A DNA stretch of 64,000 nucleotides from Blastococcus sp. HT6-4 (lineage in GTDB: Bacteria; Actinomycetota; Actinomycetes; Mycobacteriales; Geodermatophilaceae): the NCBI RefSeq assembly GCF_039679125.1, contig NZ_CP155551.1:2976001-3040000 (forward strand), in the 5' to 3' direction. Below, one piece after another: positions 35,761 through 44,400 of this stretch. The translations under genes and the position numbers were made by a program. Every line of letters starts with the position of its first letter. Position 1 is the first letter of the stretch. The notes under the pieces are model-generated. The model saw only the letters and a list, made by a program, of their open reading frames with translations. It was not told where the DNA came from and did no database searches.

Positions 35761-37188
35761 ATGACGACATCACCAGCGCAGGCGCCCGCCCAGACAGACC
35801 CTTCCAGCGGGCGGCCGCGCGTCGTCATCGTCGGCTCCGGCTTCGGCGGCCTGTTCGCCGCGCGTGCGCTGGGCAAGGCGCCGGTGGACATCACCCTGAT
35901 CGCCAAGACGGGCCAGCACCTGTTCCAGCCGCTGCTCTACCAGGTGGCCACCGGCATCCTGTCCGAGGGCGAGATCGCCCCGGCCACCCGCGAGATCCTG
36001 CGCCGACAGAAGAACGCCCGGGTGATCCTCGGCGAGGTCACCGAGATCGACGTGGCCGCCCGCACGGTCAGCTCCGAGATCCTCGGCCGGAAGACGGTGC
36101 ACCCGTACGACGAGCTGATCGTGGCGGCGGGCGCCGGCCAGTCGTACTTCGGCAACGACCAGTTCGCCGAGTTCGCACCCGGCATGAAGAGCATCGACGA
36201 CGCCCTCGAGCTGCGCGGCCGGATCTTCGGCGCCTTCGAGCTGGCCGAGATCGCCACGGACCCTGCCGAGGTCGACCGGCTGCTCACCTTCGTCGTCGTC
36301 GGGGCGGGCCCGACCGGCGTGGAGATGGCCGGCCAGATCGCCGAGCTGGCCCGCCGCACGCTGCGCCGCGACTTCCGCAACATCAACCCGACCGGCGCGC
36401 GCGTGATCCTGCTGGACGCGGCTCCCGCGGTGCTGCCCTCGTTCGGCAAGAAGCTCGGCGAGCGGGCCCGGCGGCAGCTCAACGACATCGGCGTCGAGGT
36501 GCAGCTGGGCGCCATGGTCACCGGCGTCGACGCCGACGGCCTCGAGGTGAAGGACACCGACGGCCAGGTCCGCCGGATCCAGGCCGCCACGAAGATCTGG
36601 GCCGCCGGCGTGCAGGCCAGCGAGCTGGGCCGGATCCTGGGCGAGCAGACCGGCGCCGAGGTCGACCGCGCCGGGCGCATCTCGGTCGAGCCCGACCTGA
36701 CCCTTCCCGGGCACCCCGAGATCCACGTGGTCGGCGACATGATGGCGCTGGGCAAGCTCCCCGGCGTCGCCCAGGTGGCCATCCAGGGCGGGCGCTACGC
36801 CGCGAAGGCGATCGAGCGGCGGGCCGCCGGCAAGCCGGTGCAGGAGCCGTTCGAGTACCACGACAAGGGCTCGATGGCGACCATCTCTCGCTTCTCGGCC
36901 GTCGCCGACATCGGGAAGTTCAAGTTCAGCGGGTTCATCGCCTGGGTGCTGTGGCTGGTCGTGCACCTCATGTACATCGTGGGCTTCAAGAGCCGCGTCA
37001 CCACGGTGCTGCACTGGATGGTCAGCTTCCTCGGCCGTGGCCGGTCGGAGCGGGTGGCCACCCAGCAGCAGGTCTACGGCCGGCTGGCCCTCGAGCAGCT
37101 CGGCCCGAACTGGGAGGTCTCCAAGACCGGCGGGCCGAAGAACACCGACCCCGAGAACGAGGACATCACCCAGCGGGACTCCGCCTGA
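35761..37188 (+). CDS. ndh: Type II NADH dehydrogenase (NDH-2)
   Basis: A 475-aa two-dinucleotide flavoprotein. The FAD motif GSGFGGLFAARAL (about 26-38) is followed by FQPLLYQVATG, the second Rossmann motif VVGAGPTGVEMAGQIAEL for NADH, and VGDMMALGKLPGVAQVAIQGG near the quinone site. It transfers electrons from NADH to menaquinone without pumping protons. The C-terminal region (IAWVLWLVVHLMYIVGF) is a hydrophobic membrane anchor typical of the family. ATG 35761 is preceded by GGGAGG. The gene is monocistronic by appearance and followed by a GC hairpin. Confidence 0.9.
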   Translation: MTTSPAQAPAQTDPSSGRPRVVIVGSGFGGLFAARALGKAPVDITLIAKTGQHLFQPLLYQVATGILSEGEIAPATREILRRQKNARVILGEVTEIDVAARTVSSEILGRKTVHPYDELIVAAGAGQSYFGNDQFAEFAPGMKSIDDALELRGRIFGAFELAEIATDPAEVDRLLTFVVVGAGPTGVEMAGQIAELARRTLRRDFRNINPTGARVILLDAAPAVLPSFGKKLGERARRQLNDIGVEVQLGAMVTGVDADGLEVKDTDGQVRRIQAATKIWAAGVQASELGRILGEQTGAEVDRAGRISVEPDLTLPGHPEIHVVGDMMALGKLPGVAQVAIQGGRYAAKAIERRAAGKPVQEPFEYHDKGSMATISRFSAVADIGKFKFSGFIAWVLWLVVHLMYIVGFKSRVTTVLHWMVSFLGRGRSERVATQQQVYGRLALEQLGPNWEVSKTGGPKNTDPENEDITQRDSA

Positions 37189-37199
37189 TCGACCCGCGC

Positions 37200-37227
37200 C
37201 CGGCCGGGTGAAATTCCGCCCGGCCGG
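37200..37227. terminator. Hairpin after ndh (possible terminator)
   Basis: A perfect 9-bp all-GC stem (CCGGCCGGG with CCCGGCCGG) and a 10-nt loop, 11 nt after the ndh stop. No T-tract. A second, weaker stem follows at about 37230-37256. Confidence 0.45.
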
Positions 37228-37261
37228 TGCCTATCCGCCCAGGGACGGGTAGGCGGCTCCT

Positions 37262-38584
37262 GTGGCAGGGCGACGGGGTCAGGAAAGTGCAGCGCGCTCG
37301 CAGGCGCCCCTCTGGCTGTGGCCGGCGGTGGCCGCCGCGGTCGCGGCCGCGGCGGGCTGGGCCCTCGGCATGGTGGAACCCCGCGGCGGATTCCTCGCGG
37401 CCCTGTGGCCGGCCGACACCAGCGCTGCCGCCACGCTCCTGCAACTGGTGGCCACGGCCGCGGTCACCATCACGACCCTGACGTTCAGCATCACCATCGT
37501 GGCGCTGCAACTGGCCTCCCAGCAGTTCTCGCCCCGGCTGCTGCGCGACTTCGTCCGCGACGGGGTCACCAAGCAGGTCCTGTCCGTCCTGACCGCGACC
37601 TTCGTCTTCGCCATCTCCGGTCTGCGCGGGGTGAACAGCTCTCAGCCGGTGCCCACGCTGGTGTGCCTGGTCGCCGCGCTGCTCGGCGTCACCTCCGTCG
37701 GCGCGCTGCTGTCCTTCATCAGCCACATGGTGCGCATGCTGCGGGTCGACACCATGATGACCCGGGTCCACGACGACGCCCGGCGGGCCATCGAGACGTT
37801 CTACGGTCCGCACACCGGCCACGGGCAGCGGTCCCCCGACGAGCTGGACCTGGACACGGTCGCCGGGCGGCTGGTGACGGCATCCCGCAGCGGGTTCGTC
37901 GAGGTGGTCGACACCGACACCCTCGTGGACGCCGCCCGCAGCCACGACGCCGTCGTCCGCGTCGAGGTCCGCCCCGGTGACCTGGTGACCGTGGGAACCC
38001 CGGTCGCCACCGTCTGGTCGGCGGGCGAGGAGATCGACGACGCCGTCCGGACAGCGGTGGTGCTGAACAACGAGCGCACGATCGACCAGGACGCAGGCTT
38101 CGGGTTCCGACAGCTCGAGGACATCGCGGTGAAGGCCATGTCCCCGAGCATCAACGACCCGGTCACCGCCGCGACGGCCATCGGCCACATGGGCGATCTG
38201 CTCGTCCGGCTCACCAGCCGGCACCTCGGACCCACCCTGCACGACGACGAGGACGGCGTCGGGCGGGCGATCGTCCCCGATCGGGACATGCGGTACTACC
38301 TCGACCTGTCCTGCGGGCAGGTCGCCCGCTTCGGCGGGAGCGAACCCACGCTGGTCACCGCGCTGCTCCGGATGCTCCGGGACGTGGGGGTCGCCTGCCG
38401 GGACGACGAGCAGCGGGCCGAGGTCGCCCGGGCCGCCGAGCTGGTCGCCGGGGAGCACTCCCCGGAGTGGAGCCCGACGGACACCGTGACCGTCCGGCTC
38501 CATCGCGACCAGGTCACCGCGGCTCTCGAGGGTCGGCTCGTCGACGCGTTCGCCGACCGCGCCGGCGAGACCCGCTCCATGTGA
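37262..38584 (+). CDS. DUF2254 membrane protein
   Basis: A 440-aa predicted membrane protein of the DUF2254 family. Its N-terminal half has four hydrophobic helices, with the family stretch TLTFSITIVALQLASQQFSPRLL at about 75-98 and LLSFISHMVRMLRVD at the end of the membrane region. The C-terminal half is soluble (FGFRQLEDIAVKAMSPSINDPVTA is the other conserved block). Function unknown. GTG 37262 has no clear ribosome site. The gene is followed by a convergent hydrolase gene with a 9-bp gap. Confidence 0.82.
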   Translation: MAGRRGQESAARSQAPLWLWPAVAAAVAAAAGWALGMVEPRGGFLAALWPADTSAAATLLQLVATAAVTITTLTFSITIVALQLASQQFSPRLLRDFVRDGVTKQVLSVLTATFVFAISGLRGVNSSQPVPTLVCLVAALLGVTSVGALLSFISHMVRMLRVDTMMTRVHDDARRAIETFYGPHTGHGQRSPDELDLDTVAGRLVTASRSGFVEVVDTDTLVDAARSHDAVVRVEVRPGDLVTVGTPVATVWSAGEEIDDAVRTAVVLNNERTIDQDAGFGFRQLEDIAVKAMSPSINDPVTAATAIGHMGDLLVRLTSRHLGPTLHDDEDGVGRAIVPDRDMRYYLDLSCGQVARFGGSEPTLVTALLRMLRDVGVACRDDEQRAEVARAAELVAGEHSPEWSPTDTVTVRLHRDQVTAALEGRLVDAFADRAGETRSM

Positions 38585-38593
38585 GGGGCCCGA

Positions 38594-39271
38594 TCACTCT
38601 CGGCCCAGCCACCACTCCAGGGCCGTCACCACACCCTCGGGGCGCACGACGTGGCCGCCGTCGAACTCGTCGTAGGTGACGTCGTAGCGGGAGCTCGCGA
38701 AGGCTGCCGCCAGCCGTCGACCGCACCGCTCGACCGGCAGCACCCGGTCACCGATCCCGTGGGTGATCCAGATCCGCGGCTGCCCCACCCGCGCCGGCGG
38801 GTCGGCGAAGCCCGGGGAGAAGGCGAGCACGGCGTCGAACAGGTCGCCGTTGGCCGGGCCGAGCGACAGGGCGTAGGAGGCGCCGTCGGAGAACCCGCCG
38901 ACGGCACAGCGGCCGACCGGTGCCCGCTCGGCGACCTGCGCGAGGGCGGCGTCGAGGACGGCGACGTCCCGGCCGAGCCGCCCGGCGAGCAGGTCCCAGG
39001 TCGCCGAGCCGGACTGCGGAGCCAGCACCAGCACCCCCCGGTCGACGACCGTGCGCCCCAGCGCCGCCAGGCTCTGTGCCGGGTTCCCGCCCGCACCGTG
39101 GAAGAAGACCAGCAGGGGCCGCGGCACGGGCTCGCCCGGGGGGACGGCGAGCAGGACCTCCGCTCCCCCGCCCAGATCGAGTTCGTGGATCCCCGCCGGC
39201 CACGGCTCCCCCGGGGCCGCCTGCACCGGCCGGCTGTCGAGGCGGCCGTCGGCGTGCGCCGGCACGGTCAC
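38594..39271 (-). CDS. Alpha/beta-hydrolase (esterase/depolymerase-like)
   Basis: A 225-aa alpha/beta-hydrolase of the PHB-depolymerase/dienelactone-hydrolase-like group. LLVFFHGAGGNP is the oxyanion region, GGFSDGASYAL holds the nucleophilic Ser, and the His is in DEFDGGHVV. GTG 39271 overlaps the stop of the erythromycin-esterase-like gene by 4 nt, and three overlapping genes on this strand form one operon (40556-41686, 39268-40563, 38594-39271). It probably hydrolyses a small ester. Confidence 0.8.
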   Translation of the reverse strand: MTVPAHADGRLDSRPVQAAPGEPWPAGIHELDLGGGAEVLLAVPPGEPVPRPLLVFFHGAGGNPAQSLAALGRTVVDRGVLVLAPQSGSATWDLLAGRLGRDVAVLDAALAQVAERAPVGRCAVGGFSDGASYALSLGPANGDLFDAVLAFSPGFADPPARVGQPRIWITHGIGDRVLPVERCGRRLAAAFASSRYDVTYDEFDGGHVVRPEGVVTALEWWLGRE

Positions 39272-40563
39272 TCCCCGTATGCGGCGACGGGCACGTGCTC
39301 GTCGGCACGTTCGAGGTGCAGCGGCTGCAACGGCCTGGTGTCGTCCAGGTACAGGAACGCGTCGTAGCGCTCCCCCAGCACGGTCGGCACGTAGTTGCCC
39401 CACTTCTCCCGCGACGGCCGGTAGACCACGCCGATCGCCCGGTGGTCCAGCCGGGTCCGCAGCCACCCCGGCTGCCGGACGCGGGGGAAGACGAGGAGCG
39501 CGTCCTCGCCCAGTGCCTCGTGCAGCCGGGCCTCGAGGCTGCCCGGCCGGGCCGGGGGCACGGCCATGCGCTCCATCTGCGCGCCCCACTCGCGGCCGGC
39601 GACCACGCCGCCGCGGTATCCCCCGAAGCCGACGAGGACGACGTGGTCGGTGCCGTGGCGCTCGCGCAGCAGCTGACCGACGTTGGTCATGCCGTGGGCG
39701 GCCATGTCGGTGGCGCGGGCATCGCCGATGTGGGTGTTGTGCTCCCACACGACCGCCTTGGGTCCGGCATGGTCGAGCAACCGGTCGAGGGTGTCGACCA
39801 TGTGCTCGTCGCGGACGTTCCACGACTCGGCGGAGCCCCGCACCATGGCGCGGTAGTAGCGCTCGGCGTCGACGACCACCGCGGCGTTCTGCTCGGCGGC
39901 GAAGCGCCCCTCCGCGTCGAGGTCCGACTCCCCGTCCCCGCGCCGCTCGCACAGCGAGCGCAGCAGGTCCACGGCTTCCTGCTCGCAGGAGTCCGGGGCG
40001 AAGCGGCTGGCGAAGGCGTACTCCGCGCCGTCCTCACCGAACGGCTCGAAGCAGGCCAGCGCCTGCTTGGCCTGCTCGACGTGCCCGGGCTCGTGCTCGG
40101 CCAGCCAGTCCACCAGTGCGTGCATCGAGTCCCACAGGCTGTAGACGTCGATGCCGTAGAAGCCGACCCGGTCGTCCTCCGGGCGGGCGGTGTTGTGGTC
40201 CCGCAGCCAGCGGCAGAACTCGACGACCTCGTCGTTGGCCCACATCCAGGTCGGCCAGCGGGTGAAGGCGTCGAGTGCGTCGCGCGGGTCCTCGGCGGCG
40301 CCGGGCCGCAGCTGCACGCTGCGGCCGACCCGGTAGCAGTCGGGCCAGTCGCCCTCGACCGCGACGAACCCGAACCCCTTCTCCTCGATCAGCCGCCGGG
40401 TGAGGGCCGCCCGCCAGGCGTAGTACTCGTGCGTTCCGTGGCTGGCCTCCCCGATCGCCACGATCCGGGCGTCGCCGATCCGGTCCAGCAGCGGGTCGAG
40501 GTCCTCCGGGGTGCGCAGCGGTGTCGCCAGGGCCTGGATCTGGTCGTGCATCGGGTCAGGCAT
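39268..40563 (-). CDS. Erythromycin-esterase family protein
   Basis: A 431-aa member of the EreA/EreB-like family. The catalytic region IGEASHGTHEYYAWRAAL (about 37-54) carries the Glu and His used to activate water, followed by EGDWPD with a second conserved acid. VVWEHNTHIGDARA holds another conserved His. Some relatives open macrolide lactones; many in soil bacteria have unknown substrates, so resistance is not proven. It overlaps the carboxylate-amine ligase upstream by 8 nt and the hydrolase downstream by 4 nt, indicating one transcript. Confidence 0.85.
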   Translation of the reverse strand: MPDPMHDQIQALATPLRTPEDLDPLLDRIGDARIVAIGEASHGTHEYYAWRAALTRRLIEEKGFGFVAVEGDWPDCYRVGRSVQLRPGAAEDPRDALDAFTRWPTWMWANDEVVEFCRWLRDHNTARPEDDRVGFYGIDVYSLWDSMHALVDWLAEHEPGHVEQAKQALACFEPFGEDGAEYAFASRFAPDSCEQEAVDLLRSLCERRGDGESDLDAEGRFAAEQNAAVVVDAERYYRAMVRGSAESWNVRDEHMVDTLDRLLDHAGPKAVVWEHNTHIGDARATDMAAHGMTNVGQLLRERHGTDHVVLVGFGGYRGGVVAGREWGAQMERMAVPPARPGSLEARLHEALGEDALLVFPRVRQPGWLRTRLDHRAIGVVYRPSREKWGNYVPTVLGERYDAFLYLDDTRPLQPLHLERADEHVPVAAYGE

Positions 40564-41686
40564 CGGGGCTCCCCTCTCTCACGATCGCGGCGGTCACCTG
40601 CCGCAGATCACCGGTCCGCCGCCAGACGGCACGCTGGCGCACGGCCGAGGTACCCCGGCCGAGCAGCCGGTGCACAAGACTCCGCACCTCGTCCTCCTCG
40701 TCCCGGTCGGCGAGGTCGTCCGCGAGCTCGTCGAGCAGGCCGTCGACGGCGGTGCGCGCGTCGACGACCGCTCCGGCCACGGGGTCGACCAGCTGCCCGG
40801 TGAGGCCGTCGCGGGCGGCCCGCCACCGGGCCGCCCGCAGCAGCTCGGGGCGGACGACCGGGACCGGCTCGTCGCGCCCGGCGCGGGCGGCGAGCACCCG
40901 CACCAGCGAGCGGACCAGCGCGGCGTGCAGGACGGCGTCGTCGAGGTCGGTGCAGACGTCGGCCAGCCGGAACTCCACGGTCGGCAGGTGCGACGAGGGC
41001 CGCAGGTCCCAGTACAGGTGGGAGGCGTCGGCGACGACGCCGCAGGCGACCAGGCCGTCGACGAGCTCCCGGAACCGGGCCGCCGAGCCGAGCGGTTCGG
41101 GCGCCCCCGTGTTCGGCCAGCGCCCCCACCACAGCGTCCGGTAGCTCTCGTAGCCGGTGTCGGCGCGGTCGTGGAACGGCGAGCTTCCGGTCATCGCGAG
41201 GAGCAGCGGCAGGTAGGGGCGGGCGCGGTCGAGCACGGCGACGGCGGTGTCGAGATCCGGGACGCCGACGTGCACGTGGCAGCCGGTGATGTCCTGCCGG
41301 GCCGCCAGGCCGGCCCACCGCTGCACCATCGCCTCGTACCGCGGCGCCGGGGTGAGCACCTGCTGCCGCCACCCGGCCGAGGGGTGGGTCGACGCCGCGA
41401 GGAGGGCGACGCCCGCGCCGGCGGCGGCGGCGTGCGCCTGGGCCCGGGTGGCCGCCAGCTCCGCCCGCAGCTCGCCCAGCGTGCGGCAGATGCCGGTGGC
41501 CGTCTCCAGCTGGGTCGTGCTGATCTCGGGGTGGACCCGTTCACCGAACTCGTGCCGGAGCACGGCGTCGGCGAGGCCCGGGCTGGGGGTGAGCTCGAAG
41601 GTCTCCGGGTCGACGAGGTGGAACTCCTCCTCCACGCCGACGGTGGCACCCGCGGCGGCCGGGGGACGACCGGTGGTGGACTGCAC
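40556..41686 (-). CDS. YbdK-type carboxylate-amine ligase (GCS2 family)
   Basis: A 376-aa GCS2-family ATP-grasp-like ligase, related to glutamate-cysteine ligase. VGVEEEFHLVDPETFEL is the N-terminal acid-rich active-site block, GCHVHVGV and YWDLRPSSHLPTVEFRLADVC are metal- and substrate-site motifs. YbdK-type enzymes show weak glutamate-cysteine ligase activity; since actinobacteria use mycothiol, another amine acceptor is possible. GTG 41686 has AGGAG 6 nt upstream. It is the first gene of a three-gene overlapping operon with the erythromycin-esterase-like and hydrolase genes. Confidence 0.85.
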   Translation of the reverse strand: MQSTTGRPPAAAGATVGVEEEFHLVDPETFELTPSPGLADAVLRHEFGERVHPEISTTQLETATGICRTLGELRAELAATRAQAHAAAAGAGVALLAASTHPSAGWRQQVLTPAPRYEAMVQRWAGLAARQDITGCHVHVGVPDLDTAVAVLDRARPYLPLLLAMTGSSPFHDRADTGYESYRTLWWGRWPNTGAPEPLGSAARFRELVDGLVACGVVADASHLYWDLRPSSHLPTVEFRLADVCTDLDDAVLHAALVRSLVRVLAARAGRDEPVPVVRPELLRAARWRAARDGLTGQLVDPVAGAVVDARTAVDGLLDELADDLADRDEEDEVRSLVHRLLGRGTSAVRQRAVWRRTGDLRQVTAAIVREGSPDA

Positions 41687-41918
41687 GCGCGCTCCTGTCC
41701 AGGACGCGGCGCCGAGACGTGCGGCGCTGCGCGAGGCCCCGGGCACCGGAGGTCGGCTGCGATCCAGCCGCACCGGGCACGGTACGGCCGGGACACCACG
41801 CCCGCACCCGGGCCGGGGGCCCCATGCGCGACCCACCCCGACCGGGCCGCACGGGTCCCCGGTGTCCCGGCCGAGGTGTGCGACGAGCAGGATGGGCGGC
41901 GACAGGAGGTGGGCCACG

Positions 41919-42845
41919 GTGTACTCGGGGCAGCGGACGCCCACGTCGCTCCTGGCGGCGCTCTACGCCATCTGCGGGGTGCTGTGCTGGATCGGCGCTG
42001 CCCTGCCCATGCACCCGGAGACCCCGGTCCGTCTGCTGTGGGCGCTCGGTGCCGTCGGACTCGGCGCCGGCGCGGGGCTGTGGTGGGGCGCAGCCCGACT
42101 GCGCCCCTGGGTGCTGCACGTCGCGCTCGCGCTCGTCTCGGTCCTCGTCGGCGTGCTCGCCTGGCGCTCGGCCACGGCCGTGGGCGTGATCGGGCTGGGC
42201 CCGGTGCAGATCTCCGTCGGGCTGTACGCCGCGCACTTCTTCTCCCTTCCCGCAGCCCGGCTGCACGCCGCCTTCGCGGTGCTGTGCGCGGGCCTCGGCG
42301 CCTGGGCCGCCGCACCGTCGGGCTTCCTGGCACCCTGGATCGCCCTCGCGGTGTCGGTCGCCGCGCTGACCGAGGCGCAGGGCCGGCTGGCGCGACGGCT
42401 GCGGACGGCGGCCGGCACCGATCCGCTCACCGGCATCGCCAACCGGAGGGCGTGGGAGGAGCAGGCCGCCCGGCACCTGGCCCGCGCCGCCCGCAGCGGC
42501 GAGCCGCTGAGCTTCGCGATCCTCGACCTCGACGACTTCAAGGAGGTCAACGACCGCGACGGCCACAGCGCCGGCGACGACCTCCTCCGCGAACTCACGG
42601 CGACCTGGAGCCGCCGGCTGCGGAAGGCCGACCTGCTCGGCCGCTACGGCGGCGACGAGTTCGTCCTGCTGCTGCCGGCGACCGACGACGACGGCGCACG
42701 TCAGGTGATGGACCAGCTCGACGCCACGCACCCGTTCACCTGGACCGTCGGGCTGGCCACGGCCCGTCCCGGCGACACGCTCGACACGGTGCTGGCCCGC
42801 GCCGACGCGCAGCTGTACCGGAGGAAGCGCGGCCGCATCTCCTGA
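41919..42845 (+). CDS. Membrane-bound GGDEF diguanylate cyclase
   Basis: A 308-aa protein. Residues ~10-135 form about six hydrophobic helices (a membrane sensor of unknown type), and the C-terminal ~165 residues are a GGDEF domain that makes cyclic di-GMP from two GTP. The active-site loop is GRYGGDEFVLLLPA and DLDDFKEVND is the metal-binding strand. The RKAD sequence five residues before GGDEF is an allosteric inhibitory I-site (RxxD). No EAL domain. GTG 41919 was chosen because AGGAGGT lies 8 nt upstream; ATG 41892 is in frame but lacks a ribosome site. Confidence 0.88.
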   Translation: MYSGQRTPTSLLAALYAICGVLCWIGAALPMHPETPVRLLWALGAVGLGAGAGLWWGAARLRPWVLHVALALVSVLVGVLAWRSATAVGVIGLGPVQISVGLYAAHFFSLPAARLHAAFAVLCAGLGAWAAAPSGFLAPWIALAVSVAALTEAQGRLARRLRTAAGTDPLTGIANRRAWEEQAARHLARAARSGEPLSFAILDLDDFKEVNDRDGHSAGDDLLRELTATWSRRLRKADLLGRYGGDEFVLLLPATDDDGARQVMDQLDATHPFTWTVGLATARPGDTLDTVLARADAQLYRRKRGRIS

Positions 42846-42867
42846 GCGCCGGTTCCACCGCGACCGT

Positions 42868-43671
42868 TCAGCCGCGCCGCCAGTCGTCGCTGTCGAGGTG
42901 GGAGCCGGCCATGGGCCCCATCCGCAGCATCCCGCCGTCGACGGCCCAGGACGCACCGGTGACGTAGCCGGCGGCCGGCGAGGCCAGGAAGGCGACGACG
43001 GCCGCGACCTCGCGGGCGTCGCCCGGCCGGCGCAGCGGGACGCCGGGCCGGTCGTGCCTCGGCGCCGTCGGGTCCTCGTCCTCCTGCCCGGTCATGGGGG
43101 TGGCGATCTCGCCCGGCGCGACCGCGTTGACGGTGATCCCGTGCTCGGCCAGCTCCAGGGCGGCGACCTGGGTGAGGAGCCCGAGGCCACCCTTGGCTGC
43201 GCAGTAGCCGGCCGCGCCCACCCGCGGAGCGTGCTCGTGCACGCTGGTGATGTTCACGATCCGCCCGCCGGTCCCGGCGGCGACCATGCGCCGGGCGGCG
43301 CGCTGGAGGCACAGGAACGCCCCGTCGAGGTCGGTGGCCAGCACCTCGCGCCAGGTGTCGTAGTCCAGTTCCAGCAGCGGGGTCATGTGCCCGGTGCCCG
43401 CGTCGTTGACCAGCACGTCGACGCGACCGAGCGACTCGGCCAGCTCGTCGACCACGTCGGCGGCGCCGGGCAGCCGGGTCAGGTCGAGGTGGCGGACCTC
43501 GGCGCGACGGCCCAGGGCGCGCACCTGCTCGGCGGTGGCCTCCCCGGCGTGGGCGTCGCGGTACCAGGTGATCCCCACGTCACAGCCCTGCTCGGCGAGG
43601 GCCACGGCGACGGCCCGCCCGATGCCGGACTCGGAGCCGGTGACGATCGCGACGCGTGGAGGGCCGGCCAT
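42868..43671 (-). CDS. SDR-family oxidoreductase
   Basis: A 267-aa classical short-chain dehydrogenase with TGSESGIG (cofactor loop), NDAGTG, the catalytic Ser in NITSVHEH and the YCAAKGG Tyr/Lys pair. VNAVAPGEIATPM and VTGASWAVDGGM are also standard. The HEH insert after the Ser is shared with some glucose dehydrogenase-like SDRs. Substrate unknown. ATG 43671 lies 6 nt after a TAGCGT -10 box, so the mRNA is probably leaderless. It is divergent from the CAP-domain lipoprotein gene. Confidence 0.83.
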   Translation of the reverse strand: MAGPPRVAIVTGSESGIGRAVAVALAEQGCDVGITWYRDAHAGEATAEQVRALGRRAEVRHLDLTRLPGAADVVDELAESLGRVDVLVNDAGTGHMTPLLELDYDTWREVLATDLDGAFLCLQRAARRMVAAGTGGRIVNITSVHEHAPRVGAAGYCAAKGGLGLLTQVAALELAEHGITVNAVAPGEIATPMTGQEDEDPTAPRHDRPGVPLRRPGDAREVAAVVAFLASPAAGYVTGASWAVDGGMLRMGPMAGSHLDSDDWRRG

Positions 43672-43677
43672 GGCCCC

Positions 43678-43683
43678 ACGCTA
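43678..43683 (-). promoter_or_regulatory. -10 box of a leaderless promoter (SDR gene)
   Basis: TAGCGT on the minus strand, 6 nt before ATG 43671, with no Shine-Dalgarno sequence in between. Confidence 0.5.
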
Positions 43684-43757
43684 GGTCGGTGGGCCGGCGT
43701 GCGCAGCGCCACGCGAAAGCTCGTCTGCCCGGCCGGAACCTGGGTACCCGGACGATC

Positions 43758-44390
43758 ATGACCGGCTCCAGGAAGACGTCCCGCGCACTCGTCGGCATGC
43801 TCTCCGCCCTCTTCCTCACCACGACCGGCTGCGTGGTCATGGACACCTCGGGCGGGCCGGTCGGCTCGGCGACCGGCCCCGCGCCCCAGTCCCCGCCCGG
43901 TGACGCCCCGGACGCGGGTGCCGAGGAACGGATGGCCCGCGCGATCTTCGACCGGGTCAACGACGAGCGGCGCGAGCGCGGCATCGAGCCCGTGGAGTGG
44001 AACGACCAGCTGGCCGAGGTGGCCCGAGAGTGGAGCACCGCCATGGCCGAGAACGAGCAGCTGGAGCACCAGGACGTCCGCGAGGTGCTCGGCCGGGACG
44101 AGCTCGAGGGCTTCGCGGGCCTGGGCGAGAACATCTTCACCTCCTCCGGCCCGGTACCCATCGGTGTCGCGCACGTGGGGTGGATGCGCTCGGACGGCCA
44201 CCGGGTGAACGTGCTCAACCCTGGCTGGAACCGCCTCGGGGTCGGGGTGCACTGCGCGCCGGACGGATCGGTGTGGGCGGTGCAGGAGTTCGGGCGGACG
44301 GTGGATGCCGACCGACCGCCGCTGAGCGAGGAGCCACCGCCGGCCGAGCCGATCGCCCGCCCGGAGGAGGACGGTCCCTCCTGCGAATGA
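43758..44390 (+). CDS. CAP-domain (SCP/PR-1) lipoprotein
   Basis: A 210-aa lipoprotein with the lipobox TTGC near residue 25 and an acidic linker, then a CAP domain (about 58-180). The domain shows FDRVNDERRERGIEPVEWNDQLAEVAREWS, GENIFTSSG and VGWMRSDGHRVNVLNPGWNRLGVG. The usual CAP tetrad of two His and two Glu is represented by GENI and SDGHR, but the first His is not obvious. The C-terminus is Pro/Glu-rich and ends in Cys. Function in bacteria is uncertain; lipid binding and envelope roles are known for relatives. It may be co-transcribed with the BrkB-like gene 10 bp downstream. Confidence 0.78.
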   Translation: MTGSRKTSRALVGMLSALFLTTTGCVVMDTSGGPVGSATGPAPQSPPGDAPDAGAEERMARAIFDRVNDERRERGIEPVEWNDQLAEVAREWSTAMAENEQLEHQDVREVLGRDELEGFAGLGENIFTSSGPVPIGVAHVGWMRSDGHRVNVLNPGWNRLGVGVHCAPDGSVWAVQEFGRTVDADRPPLSEEPPPAEPIARPEEDGPSCE

Positions 44391-44400
44391 CGGGCCGCCC

